Assembly: GCA_903908605.1 (NCBI GenBank) | Contig: CAIVSQ010000046.1 | Location: 1 to 32,945, forward strand | Direction: 5' to 3' | Source: an uncultured Anaerolineae bacterium | Lineage (GTDB): Bacteria; Chloroflexota; Anaerolineae; Anaerolineales; Villigracilaceae | Length of the DNA stretch: 32,945 bases | Shown here: positions 17,567 through 25,271 of the stretch, piece by piece | How positions within the stretch are numbered: position 1 is the stretch's first letter | How the letters are laid out: the number at the start of each line of letters is the position of its first letter | Translations under genes and position numbers: made by a program | The notes under the pieces: model-generated | Databases searched by the model: none | Seen by the model: only the letters and a program-made list of their open reading frames with translations | Told to the model about the DNA's origin: nothing

Positions 17567-18175
17567 ATGGCAGATTTCAAACTGACAATTTATTCGGATT
17601 ATATATGACCCTGGTGCTATGTCGGCCAGGGTGTGGTCGCAAAGCTGGAAAATGAATACGATGTGGAAATTGATTGGAAACCTTTTTATTTACGCCCGGA
17701 TACTCCCCCGGAAGGAATGGATCTGCCCGACTATGTAAAACGTGCGCAGGCTTCAGGTGCTGACAAACGCCTGCAAGAAATGGCACAGCAAAATGGCCTG
17801 GATTTTGTCCCAACCAAACGTCTTCATAACACGCGGCTGGCTCATGAAGCCCATGCGTATGCAGCCGAAAACGGACAGGGCAAAGCCTTTCACCATGCTG
17901 TGTTTCAAAAAATCTACGGGCAAGGCCTGGATATCAGCGACTGGCAGGTATTGCGCCAGGCTGCCAGTGAGGCTGGGCTTGATCCGGACGATATGCAACG
18001 CACTGTGGATGGCGGTAAATACACACAGCTTGTCATGGAGGAGGTACAGCTTGCCAGCCAAATCGGCGTGACCGGCGTACCAACCTATGTGATCAATGAT
18101 CGTTATGCTGTGGTTGGCGCACAACCCTATGAAGTATTCAAAAACGCATTAAAGAAAATTTTACCTGGGCCATAG
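17567..18175 (+). CDS. Selenocysteine-containing DsbA/FrnE-family oxidoreductase (in-frame TGA at 17606-17608)
   Basis: Read through one TGA, this is a 202-residue DsbA-superfamily protein of the FrnE/2-hydroxychromene-2-carboxylate isomerase group. It starts M-A-D-F-K-L-T-I-Y-S-D-Y-I, then TGA (codon 14), then PWCYVGQG. Relatives have CPWC at this place, so TGA replaces the nucleophilic Cys, giving UPWC. The rest is normal: FYLRPDTPPEG, a helical insert, and the cis-Pro motif GVTGVPTYVINDRYAV (Pro172). GGAAGG precedes the ATG, and the only in-frame stop is this TGA. A hairpin fitting a bacterial SECIS lies 7-37 bases downstream. The GTG at 17633, which an ORF finder picks, would remove the active site. 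A sequencing error or nonsense mutation (TGC to TGA) is the main alternative. The protein has no signal peptide, so it is probably a cytoplasmic thiol/selenol oxidoreductase. Confidence 0.8.
17616..17645 (+). promoter_or_regulatory. Candidate bacterial SECIS element
   Basis: Upper stem CGGCC (17623-17627) pairs with GGUCG (17635-17639, one G-U), closing a 7-nt loop AGGGUGU. A lower stem GCU (17616-17618) pairs with AGC (17643-17645) across an internal loop. The apical loop begins 19 bases after the UGA and has a G in its first two positions, both as expected for SelB-binding elements. It lies wholly within the coding sequence, as in other bacteria. Confidence 0.6.
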
Positions 18176-18235
18176 ACATCCCATCGAGATGGGCTTGTCC
18201 CACTCAACATTCTCCGACTATTCAAAAGACAGGCC

Positions 18236-18973
18236 ATGGAACTTTATTTTATTCGTCACGGACAATCTGAAAACAACGCCAATTGGCAGGATCCCAACTA
18301 TGCTGAGAGCCCCGATCCAGAACTAACTCAAAAGGGGATCGAACAGGCACGCCTGCTGGCTGAGTTTATTAGCGCCAGGCAGCAGCTCCAATCAACCGAT
18401 TGGAACGCGCAAAACCGGCTGGGTTTTGGGCTGACACATGTTTACGCCAGTCTGATGTCTCGAGCTGTAAAAACAGCCGCACCCACCGCCCAAGCCCTGG
18501 GGCTGCCGTTTGCCGCCTGGGTAGATATTCACGAGGAAGGCGGCATTTTCAGCCGGGGTGATAAGACCAAACTGGTTGGCTTGCCGGGCAAACCACGCTC
18601 CTTTTTTGAGCAACATTACCCCGAATTCGCCCTGCCCGATAGCCTGGACGAAACCGGCTGGTGGAACCGTCCATTCGAAACGGACGAAGAACGCCAACCG
18701 CGCGCTGACCGCTTTTTTGCCGAGTTTTTGAAACGACATGGTGATCAGCCCGGCCGTCCAGAACACAGAGTGGCGATTTTTAGCCACGGGGGGTTTTTCA
18801 TGCGCCTGATGTGCTCAATGCTCAACCTGCCATGGAAACAAGCTTCCAACCAACTCCAATCCTGGTTCCTGCTTCATAACGCATCCATTAGCCGTTTCGA
18901 TTTCCGACAGAACGATTTGGTGATTTGCTATCTGAACCGCACAGACCACCTGCCAGATCACTTGATAACTTGA
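18236..18973 (+). CDS. Histidine phosphatase (phosphoglycerate mutase-like) family protein
   Basis: A 245-residue single-domain member of the histidine phosphatase superfamily: FIRHGQSENN (catalytic His8, Arg7) near the N-terminus, SRAVKTA (Arg76), and the second catalytic histidine in FSHGGFFMRL (His184). It lacks features that would separate a mutase from a broad phosphatase; members this size with the long middle insert (GGIFSRGDKTKLVGLPG) are usually phosphatases of unknown substrate. It starts 60 bases after the selenoprotein gene, with no clear ribosome site, and may share its transcript. Confidence 0.85.
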   Translation: MELYFIRHGQSENNANWQDPNYAESPDPELTQKGIEQARLLAEFISARQQLQSTDWNAQNRLGFGLTHVYASLMSRAVKTAAPTAQALGLPFAAWVDIHEEGGIFSRGDKTKLVGLPGKPRSFFEQHYPEFALPDSLDETGWWNRPFETDEERQPRADRFFAEFLKRHGDQPGRPEHRVAIFSHGGFFMRLMCSMLNLPWKQASNQLQSWFLLHNASISRFDFRQNDLVICYLNRTDHLPDHLIT

Positions 18974-19068
18974 TCACCTAATCAACCCACCAGGCAGTAC
19001 ATAACCGGCAACACGCTAGAACGCAATCAGCGGCATACGCCAGGCATCACCTAAAAATAGATCAACAC

Positions 19069-19106
19069 AAATAAACTCCAACAACCATGCTGGAGTTTAT
19101 TTTTTT
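19069..19106 (+). terminator. Rho-independent terminator
   Basis: AAATAAACTCCA (19069-19080) pairs with TGGAGTTTATTT (19091-19102), a 12-bp AT-rich stem with a 10-nt loop followed by Ts. Confidence 0.8.
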
Positions 19107-19274
19107 AAATAATCGGATTAACTTCAAGCCGCTCCTGTCAAACCCAAACCCTGCCAATTCACTAAAACACCAATAAATTTCGGTTTCCTGGGCATCAAAA
19201 CCTGCAAGATTCTCAAACCAGCGTCTTTGTAAGCTGCACTCACCAAACTTCAGGAAGTTTTCACTCGTCCGGAA

Positions 19275-19283
19275 TGATATAAT
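19275..19283 (+). promoter_or_regulatory. Extended -10 promoter of the Ser/Thr kinase gene
   Basis: TGATATAAT is a perfect extended -10 (TGnTATAAT). It ends nine bases before the ATG at 19293, leaving a leader of only a few bases. No good -35 box is seen, as is usual for extended -10 promoters. Confidence 0.65.
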
Positions 19284-19292
19284 TTCTTCAAG

Positions 19293-20363
19293 ATGGCACA
19301 ACCAGCGCTTCTCAACAACCGTTACCAACTTCTTGAACCGCTCGGCACAGGCGGCATGGCGCAAGTGTATCGCGCCCGCGACCTAATGCTGGAGCGCTAT
19401 GTTGCAATTAAAATGCTGCGTTCTGATTATTCCTCGGATCCCAATGTGCAAGTACGGTTCCGGCAAGAAGCAAAAGCTGCCGCCAACCTCTCGCACCCCA
19501 ATATTGTTACAGTCCATGACTTTGGTTTTGACCAGGGCAAGCTTTTTATTGTGATGGAACATGTGCCTGGCACCAACCTGAAGATCATGATCGACAACAT
19601 TGGTAAATTTACACCCGAAGAAGCGCTCCCGATCGTCATCCAGGCTTGTGCAGGACTGGGCTATGCTCACCGTGCTGGACTGGTCCATTGCGATGTAAAA
19701 CCACACAATATTTTGATCACTCCAGACCGGCGGGTCAAAGTCACCGATTTTGGTATTGCGCGAGCAATATCTGGCATTCGGCCAGATGAGCAGAGTGACG
19801 TAGTGTGGGGATCACCTTTGTACTTCTCCCCCGAACAAGCCGCCGGGCAAGCGCCATCTCCCGCGTCAGATGTGTACTCTTTGGGCGTGGTAATGTACGA
19901 AATGATGACCGGACGGCCACCCTTCGTCGCTAAAACCCCCGAGACCCTGGCCCGCCTGCACCGGGAAATGAAACCTCAACCACCCGGGGATCAAAATCCC
20001 AAGATATCGCCCGAATTAGACCAGATCATCCTCAAGGTGCTCTCCAAGGAACCCTCTGCCCGCTACCGCACAGCAGACCAACTTGGGCGAGTGTTAATGA
20101 CCTTTGGACAGCAAAAACAGACCCAGCGCCAGAAACCCGTGGCAGCTACCGGTCCAGTAACAATCACACCAGCCATCTCACCCACCGTAACACCCTCGCA
20201 ACCTGTACATACCTATCAGGAATCGGAACCTGATGATGAAGATGATGGAGTCGAAATCGATTGGGTCTCGGTGATCTTGGGATTGCTGGCCCTGGCGGCC
20301 GTAGGTGGATTGGTGCCGCTTTGGCTGGCCATTTTCTTCCGGTGGAGCAACGCGCTGCCTTAG
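19293..20363 (+). CDS. PknB/PrkC-type membrane Ser/Thr protein kinase
   Basis: This 356-residue protein has a complete bacterial Hanks-type kinase domain at about 11-275: glycine loop GTGGMAQVY, Lys40 (VAIKML), Glu59, catalytic loop HCDVKPHN (His132, Asp134, Lys136, Asn139), DFG at 152-154 and SPEQA (179-183). The HRD arginine is replaced by Cys133, so activation-loop phosphorylation may matter less. A Thr/Pro/Gln-rich linker and an acidic patch (ESEPDDEDDGVEID) lead to one membrane helix (about 322-348) with only about eight residues outside. PASTA repeats, the usual wall-sensing part of PrkC, are absent. The rpe start codon follows its stop without a gap. Confidence 0.92.
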   Translation: MAQPALLNNRYQLLEPLGTGGMAQVYRARDLMLERYVAIKMLRSDYSSDPNVQVRFRQEAKAAANLSHPNIVTVHDFGFDQGKLFIVMEHVPGTNLKIMIDNIGKFTPEEALPIVIQACAGLGYAHRAGLVHCDVKPHNILITPDRRVKVTDFGIARAISGIRPDEQSDVVWGSPLYFSPEQAAGQAPSPASDVYSLGVVMYEMMTGRPPFVAKTPETLARLHREMKPQPPGDQNPKISPELDQIILKVLSKEPSARYRTADQLGRVLMTFGQQKQTQRQKPVAATGPVTITPAISPTVTPSQPVHTYQESEPDDEDDGVEIDWVSVILGLLALAAVGGLVPLWLAIFFRWSNALP

Positions 20364-21047
20364 ATGAAAACGCCCATCATTGCCCCCTCCATTCTCTCGG
20401 CTGATTTTACCCGGCTGGGTGAAGACTTGGCCACCTGTGAAAAAGCCGGCGCAAATTGGATCCATGTGGATGTCATGGATGGTCACTTTGTGCCCAACAT
20501 GACCCTCGGCCCACTGGTGGTGGAAGCCTGTAAGCGCGCCACCAACCTGCCACTGGATGTACACCTGATGATCGAGAAGCCTGAAAGCATGCTGGAAGCC
20601 TTTGCCAGGGCAGGTGCCGATCGGCTGACGGTCCACGTGGAAACCTGCCCCCATTTGCATCGTACCATCCAACAAATTCAATCCTTGGGGGTCAAAGCTG
20701 GTGTCACCCTCAATCCAGCCACACCTGCTATCATGTTACAGGAAATTTATACACTGGTTGACCTGGTGCTTGTCATGACCGTCAACCCAGGCTTTGGCGG
20801 CCAAAATTTTATCCCCGAAATGCTTCAAAAAGTGGCTCAAATTCGCAAATCGCTGGATGAAAACGGGTCACAGGCCTGGCTCGAAGTGGATGGCGGCGTT
20901 TCAGAGAAAACACTCCCCTCTCTACTCAAAGCCGGCGCGGATGCGTTCGTGGCAGGCAATGCAGTCTTCAAACACCCTGGTGGAATCACCGCAGGGATTG
21001 CCGCCCTGCACAACTTGACATTGCCTGCTTATCGTCCGGAAAATTGA
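20364..21047 (+). CDS. rpe: Ribulose-phosphate 3-epimerase
   Basis: This 227-residue TIM-barrel enzyme interconverts ribulose 5-phosphate and xylulose 5-phosphate in the pentose phosphate pathway. Family motifs are intact: APSILSADF, IHVDVMDGHFVPN (metal ligands His34 and Asp36), DVHLMI (His67), MTVNPGFGGQ and EVDGGV (Asp176). Its length is typical. The ATG abuts the kinase stop (TAGATG), so the two are translationally coupled. The kinase-rpe-rpmB order is also seen in Bacillus subtilis. Confidence 0.96.
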   Translation: MKTPIIAPSILSADFTRLGEDLATCEKAGANWIHVDVMDGHFVPNMTLGPLVVEACKRATNLPLDVHLMIEKPESMLEAFARAGADRLTVHVETCPHLHRTIQQIQSLGVKAGVTLNPATPAIMLQEIYTLVDLVLVMTVNPGFGGQNFIPEMLQKVAQIRKSLDENGSQAWLEVDGGVSEKTLPSLLKAGADAFVAGNAVFKHPGGITAGIAALHNLTLPAYRPEN

Positions 21048-21061
21048 CCTTTAAAACAAAA

Positions 21062-21101
21062 ATCACGGTCCGAGTAACCCGAATGGGAAACCCACCGTGA
21101 T
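21062..21101 (-). terminator. Hairpin terminator between rpe and rpmB
   Basis: ATCACGGT (21062-21069) pairs with ACCGTGAT (21094-21101). The 24-nt loop can form an inner CCC-GAAT-GGG hairpin. On the minus strand it is followed by TTTTTGTTTT, a good U-tract for rpmB; on the plus strand the tail CTTTATTTG is weaker but may end the rpe transcript. Confidence 0.7.
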
Positions 21102-21122
21102 CTTTATTTGATCAGGTAAAAA

Positions 21123-21305
21123 CTACGCAGATTTCACCATCGTGCGGATGCACTTGGTGCACAGCGTCTTTTTGGTCTTGTTACCCTTATCGAAAACAGT
21201 CACCTTTTGCAAATTCGGTAAGAACTTGCGATTGGTAGCCCGTAAAGAGAAAGAGCGGTTGTGACCAAAAGTGGTGGTCTTGCCACAGTGAGCGCATTTA
21301 GCCAT
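21123..21305 (-). CDS. rpmB: 50S ribosomal protein L28
   Basis: The protein is 60 residues, the usual length for short bacterial L28. It is the zinc-binding form with four cysteines (C4, C7, C49, C52) in CAHCGK and LCTKC, and family residues GHNRSFSLRATNRKFLPNLQ. The ribosome site AAGGAT lies about 8 bases before the ATG. It is transcribed away from the asp23-fakA genes, as in Firmicutes. A TGGTATTAT box at 21335-21327 is the likely promoter. Confidence 0.96.
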   Translation of the reverse strand: MAKCAHCGKTTTFGHNRSFSLRATNRKFLPNLQKVTVFDKGNKTKKTLCTKCIRTMVKSA

Positions 21306-21326
21306 CGTAAATTATCCTTTCTTGCT

Positions 21327-21335
21327 ATAATACCA
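21327..21335 (-). promoter_or_regulatory. Extended -10 of rpmB
   Basis: On the minus strand TGGTATTAT (TG-n-TATTAT) lies 22 bases before the rpmB ATG, leaving room for a short leader with the AAGGAT site. Confidence 0.5.
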
Positions 21336-21424
21336 TTGAGCCGTTTTGTTCAGGCCCAAAATTTTACCACAAAGCGTATCCTTCTACAAGTCAAGTGTTA
21401 ATACTCACGCAAAGGAATAATATC

Positions 21425-21781
21425 ATGGGACAAGAAAAAACTACCCTGGGTAGCATACACATATCGCCCACCGCCATCGCCACCATTGCCTACCATTCCA
21501 CGCTGCAATCTTATGGTGTGGTTGGGCTGGCGCCCAAGAACCTGGCTGAAGGAATTGCATCCACGATCACTCGCGAGCCGAATCGTGGTGTCAATGTCCA
21601 TTTCGAAAGCGAAAACCTTGATATCGACATTTACGTAATCGTCGAATTCGGGACCAGGATCGCATCTGTTGCGCAAAGTGTCGCCAATGCTGTGCGCTAT
21701 GCCGTCGAAAAGAATGTCGGCCTGAAGGTTCGTAACATCAACGTCCACGTCCAGGGATTGCGAGTCAGCAATACCGACTGA
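21425..21781 (+). CDS. Asp23/Gls24 family protein
   Basis: This 118-residue protein fits the Asp23/Gls24 (YloU) family: a short beta/alpha domain starting LGSIHISPTAIATIAYHST and ending VKNVGLKVRNINVHVQGLRV-like (here EKNVGLKVRNINVHVQGLR). In Gram-positive bacteria these are envelope-stress-related proteins found at the membrane. Its gene lies between rpmB and fakA, exactly where yloU is in B. subtilis. The ATG at 21425 has AAAGGA nine bases upstream; the frame opens at 21395 without a site. It runs towards fakA, 108 bases on. Confidence 0.88.
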   Translation: MGQEKTTLGSIHISPTAIATIAYHSTLQSYGVVGLAPKNLAEGIASTITREPNRGVNVHFESENLDIDIYVIVEFGTRIASVAQSVANAVRYAVEKNVGLKVRNINVHVQGLRVSNTD

Positions 21782-21889
21782 GAGCCTTTCTGAAAAATAT
21801 TGTCCAACAGATTCAATCACAACTGGAATTGTGGTTTAGATCCCTCATAGCCCACCCCCTATCACCATCCGCGCAGGAGATTTGTACGC

Positions 21890-23530
21890 ATGCAGAGTAA
21901 GCCCTTTGATGGTTTAATGTTGAAACAATTGGTTGAGGCAGGCTTGACCTGGCTGCGTACCAATCACCAAATAGTCAATGCCTTAAATGTTTTTCCCGTC
22001 CCGGATGGCGACACGGGAACCAACATGCTGTTAACCATGACCTCAGCATACAACGAAGTGAGCAGCTCAGGCCATCAAAATGCCGGGCAAATGGCTGCAG
22101 GTGTTGCCCAGGGCGCATTAATGGGCGCCCGTGGTAATTCTGGGGTGATCCTTTCGCAGCTTTGGCGCGGATTCTCGCGAGCCATGCACGGGAAGGAAGT
22201 GATTGACGCGCAAACCCTTGCAGCCGCCTTTGCAGAAGCACGCGACACCGCTTACAAAGGAGTGGTTCGCCCGGTTGAAGGCACCATCCTGACTGTTTCA
22301 AAAGACATCGCCACAGAAGCACTCCTGGCAGCCCAGGAAACGGATGACCCCATCGTTGTGTTACGGCGCTGCGTACTGGCTGCTGACCGCTCCGTACAAA
22401 GCACACCGGAATTCCTGCCCATTCTAAAGCAGGCCGGGGTGGTGGATTCAGGCGGAAAGGGATTATTTTTTATCCTCGAAGGCATGATTCGCTTTATTGA
22501 CGGGGACCCACTGGATGCGGCTTTGATCTCCGTGCAACCGCTTTCGGCCATGAACCTGGAAAATGCGCTGGAAGATGTTGAAGAAGGCCAGGACTGGGAA
22601 GTTGTGGTCGATTTCCGTCCAAACGGCGACTTCGAACTACAAGCCTTCTATAGCGAACTAGAAAAGATGGGTACCTCCATCCAGGTCGGCGAGGGTGAAG
22701 GCATGTACCGCATGCACATTCACACCCCACTGGAAAAGCGTTACGAACCCATCGACTACATCCTGGGAATTGGCACGATTACCAAGGTTGCCATGGAAAA
22801 CCTGCTTGCCCAGATGGAAGATATTGGGAGCAAAGCAGCTTCCAATCATCTGGAGCTTGCCACCATCGAACCAGGCCAAATTGGTGTGGTTGTTGTTTCT
22901 CCCGGAACCGGCCTTTCGCGCATCTTCGCCAGCCTGGGTGTTGCAGCGGTCATCAGCGGTGGCCAAACCATGAACCCTTCCACCAAGGATATCCTGGACG
23001 CTTTTGAAAACCTGCCCACAGATAAGATCATTATTCTGCCCAACAACAAAAATATCGTGCTGGCTGCCAACCAGGCTCGCGAAGTAACCACCAAGACAGT
23101 GCGTGTTATCCCGAGCCGCACCGTTCCCCAGGGTTTGGCGGCTATGCTGCACTTAAACCCGGATGGAGATCTGGATGCCGTAGCGGAGAAAATGATCCGC
23201 TCCCTGGATAACGTAATCACCGGTGAGATCACCACCGCCACCCGGTCGGTGGAGATTGACGATGTAACCGTTAAGGATGGCCAGGTAATTGCGCTGTTGA
23301 ATGGCAAGCTGGCTGTAGCCGCTGAAAATCTTGAAGAAGCCTGTCTGGCTCTGCTTGAAAAAGCTGGCACATCCAATTATGAACTGATCACCATGTTCTA
23401 CGGCGAAGATATGAAGCATACCGAAGCCAATCGCATCGCTGACTTAATCCGTGAAAATTACCCCAGCCAGGAAATTGAAGTGCAAGAAGGCGGGCAACCG
23501 CATTACCAATTTATTTTCTCGATCGAGTAA
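21890..23530 (+). CDS. fakA: FakA/YloV-type DAK protein, fatty acid kinase subunit
   Basis: This 546-residue protein has a DhaL-type nucleotide-binding domain at about 5-200, with NVFPVPDGDTGTNM (Asp39, Asp41: the Mg-ATP aspartates) and ALMGARGNSGVILSQ, then a middle domain (VVVDFRPNGDFELQAFYSEL ... MHIHT) and a C-terminal DegV-like domain. FakA phosphorylates fatty acids held by a FakB (DegV-family) partner, giving acyl-phosphate for phospholipid synthesis. Two DegV-like genes follow at once, which supports that role. A good AGGAGA precedes the ATG. Whether the substrate is fatty acid here is inferred from family and context. Confidence 0.92.
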   Translation: MQSKPFDGLMLKQLVEAGLTWLRTNHQIVNALNVFPVPDGDTGTNMLLTMTSAYNEVSSSGHQNAGQMAAGVAQGALMGARGNSGVILSQLWRGFSRAMHGKEVIDAQTLAAAFAEARDTAYKGVVRPVEGTILTVSKDIATEALLAAQETDDPIVVLRRCVLAADRSVQSTPEFLPILKQAGVVDSGGKGLFFILEGMIRFIDGDPLDAALISVQPLSAMNLENALEDVEEGQDWEVVVDFRPNGDFELQAFYSELEKMGTSIQVGEGEGMYRMHIHTPLEKRYEPIDYILGIGTITKVAMENLLAQMEDIGSKAASNHLELATIEPGQIGVVVVSPGTGLSRIFASLGVAAVISGGQTMNPSTKDILDAFENLPTDKIIILPNNKNIVLAANQAREVTTKTVRVIPSRTVPQGLAAMLHLNPDGDLDAVAEKMIRSLDNVITGEITTATRSVEIDDVTVKDGQVIALLNGKLAVAAENLEEACLALLEKAGTSNYELITMFYGEDMKHTEANRIADLIRENYPSQEIEVQEGGQPHYQFIFSIE

Positions 23531-23549
23531 ACAAACCTGGATTACAATA

Positions 23550-23577
23550 CCCTCTCCCTGACGATACAGGGAGAGGG
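23550..23577 (+). promoter_or_regulatory. Perfect 11-bp hairpin covering the ribosome site of the DegV-like gene
   Basis: CCCTCTCCCTG (23550-23560) pairs with CAGGGAGAGGG (23567-23577) across a 6-nt loop, followed by ATTTTATT and the ATG at 23586. The 3' arm contains the only Shine-Dalgarno-like sequence, so folding would hide it. It could also be a weak intrinsic terminator or attenuator after fakA. Confidence 0.6.
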
Positions 23578-23585
23578 ATTTTATT

Positions 23586-24362
23586 ATGAGCTTGTGCATT
23601 CTTACAAATACTTCTGCAATATTTTCACCCGCTTCTGCCAGCAGCGGGCGATTGATTCGCGTCATGCCCATTGGAATGGGGGTAGAAAAAGGCACCAGCC
23701 TGCCTGGTCCAGAAGAATTCCAGGATGTTTTCAAAGATATGGAACGGGAATATAAATCAATCCTGGTTCTGACAGCCTCAGAGCACATTATCCCCCTGAC
23801 AAACACCGCATTAAAAGCCGCACAGAGCCATGGTGGCACATCCAAGATTTCCATACTAGACACCCAGCAACTTGGGCCAGGCCTGGGTCTGCTGGCACAA
23901 ATCGCGGCACGCAAAGCAGCCGCCGGGGCTGGGCTCGCGGAAGTTGAAGAACACCTGCGCTCTGTAATCCCATATTTATTTACAATTATCTTTCCTGAAA
24001 AGTTGCCCGTTTTTGAGCATGGCAATTTGCTCCCCTCTGGGAATGACCCAGCCAACCTGCCCATTTTTTCGCTTGAAGAAGGCCAACTATCGGTTTACAA
24101 AAAGGTGCGTACCCAGCGTCACTTGCTGGAAATTATGCAGGAATTCCTGGGCGAATTTGAAAACCCCCAACACCTGGCCTATTTTCACGGAAAAAACATC
24201 AGCCTGCACGCCAGGCCATTGCGCGAGGAATCCAGCGGATTATTCCCAGGCATTCACTTTCACGAGATTGAATTGAACCAGACACTGACAACATTGTTTG
24301 GCGACCATACCGTTGGGCTGACAGTGCTGGAAAAACCAGGAGAGGGCAACCTCCTGACATGA
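23586..24362 (+). CDS. Divergent DegV-like protein
   Basis: This 258-residue protein shares DegV-family landmarks in its first half: PGPEEFQDVFKDMEREYKSILVLTAS, LDTQQLGPGLGLLAQIAARKAA and EVEEHLRSVIPYLF correspond to the lipid-pocket half of DegV/FakB. It lacks the N-terminal (T/S)DS-x-D motif, the LRRxGR stretch and the C-terminal G-H-x-GP loop seen in its neighbour. It may be a partner or regulator of FakA that no longer presents a fatty acid, or a ligand binder of altered specificity. Its stop overlaps the start of degV (ATGATGA), so the two are made together. Its ribosome site lies inside a hairpin. Confidence 0.65.
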   Translation: MSLCILTNTSAIFSPASASSGRLIRVMPIGMGVEKGTSLPGPEEFQDVFKDMEREYKSILVLTASEHIIPLTNTALKAAQSHGGTSKISILDTQQLGPGLGLLAQIAARKAAAGAGLAEVEEHLRSVIPYLFTIIFPEKLPVFEHGNLLPSGNDPANLPIFSLEEGQLSVYKKVRTQRHLLEIMQEFLGEFENPQHLAYFHGKNISLHARPLREESSGLFPGIHFHEIELNQTLTTLFGDHTVGLTVLEKPGEGNLLT

Positions 24363-25207
24363 TGAAAATTGGTCTGGTTTCCGACTCTCCAACCGATCTT
24401 TCTGAAGAGCTGGTTGACCGTTACCGAATCCAGGTGGTTCCTGCCATCCTGGTGCTGGATGACCAGGCCTACCAGGATGGCATCGAGATTACACGCAGCG
24501 AATTTTACGAGCGTTTGCCTTTACTGCGCAGGTCACCAAGCACGGCCGCGCCATCCGGCGAAAGCATGGCCGCGCGTTACCAGGCTCTTTTGAACGCCGG
24601 CTGCGAACATGTTATTGGAATATTCACGGCCGAAAAATTGACCGCCATCGCTGACATCGCTCGAAAAACGGCCGAAGAATTTGCAGGCAAAATCAGCGTC
24701 ATCGAATCAGGCTCGCTATCCATGGGAACCGGATACCAGGTACTGGCAGCGGCCGAAGGGATCGAACAAGGCCAGCCGCTGACGGAAATCCTGCAGGCCA
24801 TTCAATCGGTCAGGCAGCGTACCCACACCTATGCAGCCCTGGACACGGTGGAGTATTTGCGCCGTTCAGGGCGTGTTCCGCAGGCAGCTGCCACCCTGGG
24901 CAGCCTGTTGAGTATTAAACCGATCGTTGAGCTGCGCGAAGGGATCGTAAAACCAGTTGACGCGCCGCGCACAACCCGCAAAGCCACCGAAAAATTATTT
25001 GATATTTTGGCCGGGCTTGGTCCATTGGAAAGATTAAGCATATTACACACCAACGCCGAACAACGCGCACGGGAATTTCTCGACCGGTTGGCAAATATCA
25101 GGCAAAACCTCCCCGCTGATATCCATATCGTCAATGTCACCACTGTCATTGGCACCCACGTTGGTCCGCATGGGCTGGGATTTGCTGCTGTCAGACGTGA
25201 GAAATAA
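24359..25207 (+). CDS. DegV family protein, probable FakB-type fatty-acid-binding subunit
   Basis: A full-length DegV protein of 282 residues: KIGLVSDSPTDLSEEL at the start, VPAILVLDDQAYQDG, the SPSTAAPSG segment in place of T-S-x-PS, VIESGSLSMGTGYQV, TVEYLRRSGRVPQ and the C-terminal THVGPHGLGFAAV. DegV proteins bind long-chain fatty acids in a buried pocket and present the carboxylate to FakA. Its place two genes after fakA fits this. The start could be 24359 or the ATG at 24362; both overlap the previous stop. Confidence 0.9.
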   Translation: MMKIGLVSDSPTDLSEELVDRYRIQVVPAILVLDDQAYQDGIEITRSEFYERLPLLRRSPSTAAPSGESMAARYQALLNAGCEHVIGIFTAEKLTAIADIARKTAEEFAGKISVIESGSLSMGTGYQVLAAAEGIEQGQPLTEILQAIQSVRQRTHTYAALDTVEYLRRSGRVPQAAATLGSLLSIKPIVELREGIVKPVDAPRTTRKATEKLFDILAGLGPLERLSILHTNAEQRAREFLDRLANIRQNLPADIHIVNVTTVIGTHVGPHGLGFAAVRREK

Positions 25208-25271
25208 CCGCTAGCCAATTAACCATGGTCCTATTCTCCAACGCAAGAATTTAGCCGGATTGCAAAATGAT

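Larger units (their letters stand above)
18974..19292. other. Intergenic region, 319 bases
   Basis: It contains the terminator at 19069-19106 and the -10 box of the kinase gene at its right end. The minus-strand ORF crossing it (19062-19364) overlaps the kinase start and shows no protein-like features. I see nothing else in the stretch from 19110 to 19270. Confidence 0.6.

Noticed and set aside
17606-17608. TGA as a simple nonsense mutation making a pseudogene
   Set aside because: The rest of the gene is intact with no other damage, the TGA falls precisely on the redox Cys codon, and a SECIS-like hairpin follows. It is kept only as an alternative.
17609-17631. CCCTGG/CCAGGG hairpin as the SECIS element
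   Set aside because: Its loop begins too close to the UGA for known bacterial elements; the overlapping downstream stem fits better.
17633-18175. GTG-started ORF of 180 residues as the true DsbA-like gene
   Set aside because: It would lack the redox motif and first strand of the fold; family sequence continues upstream through the TGA to an ATG with a ribosome site.
18186-18205. CCCATC-GA-GATGGG palindrome after the selenoprotein gene
   Set aside because: It is a short stem with a two-base loop and no T-tract, so too weak to call a terminator.
19062-19364. Minus-strand ORF of 100 residues
   Set aside because: It spans a terminator, overlaps the kinase start and promoter, and shows no family features or ribosome site.
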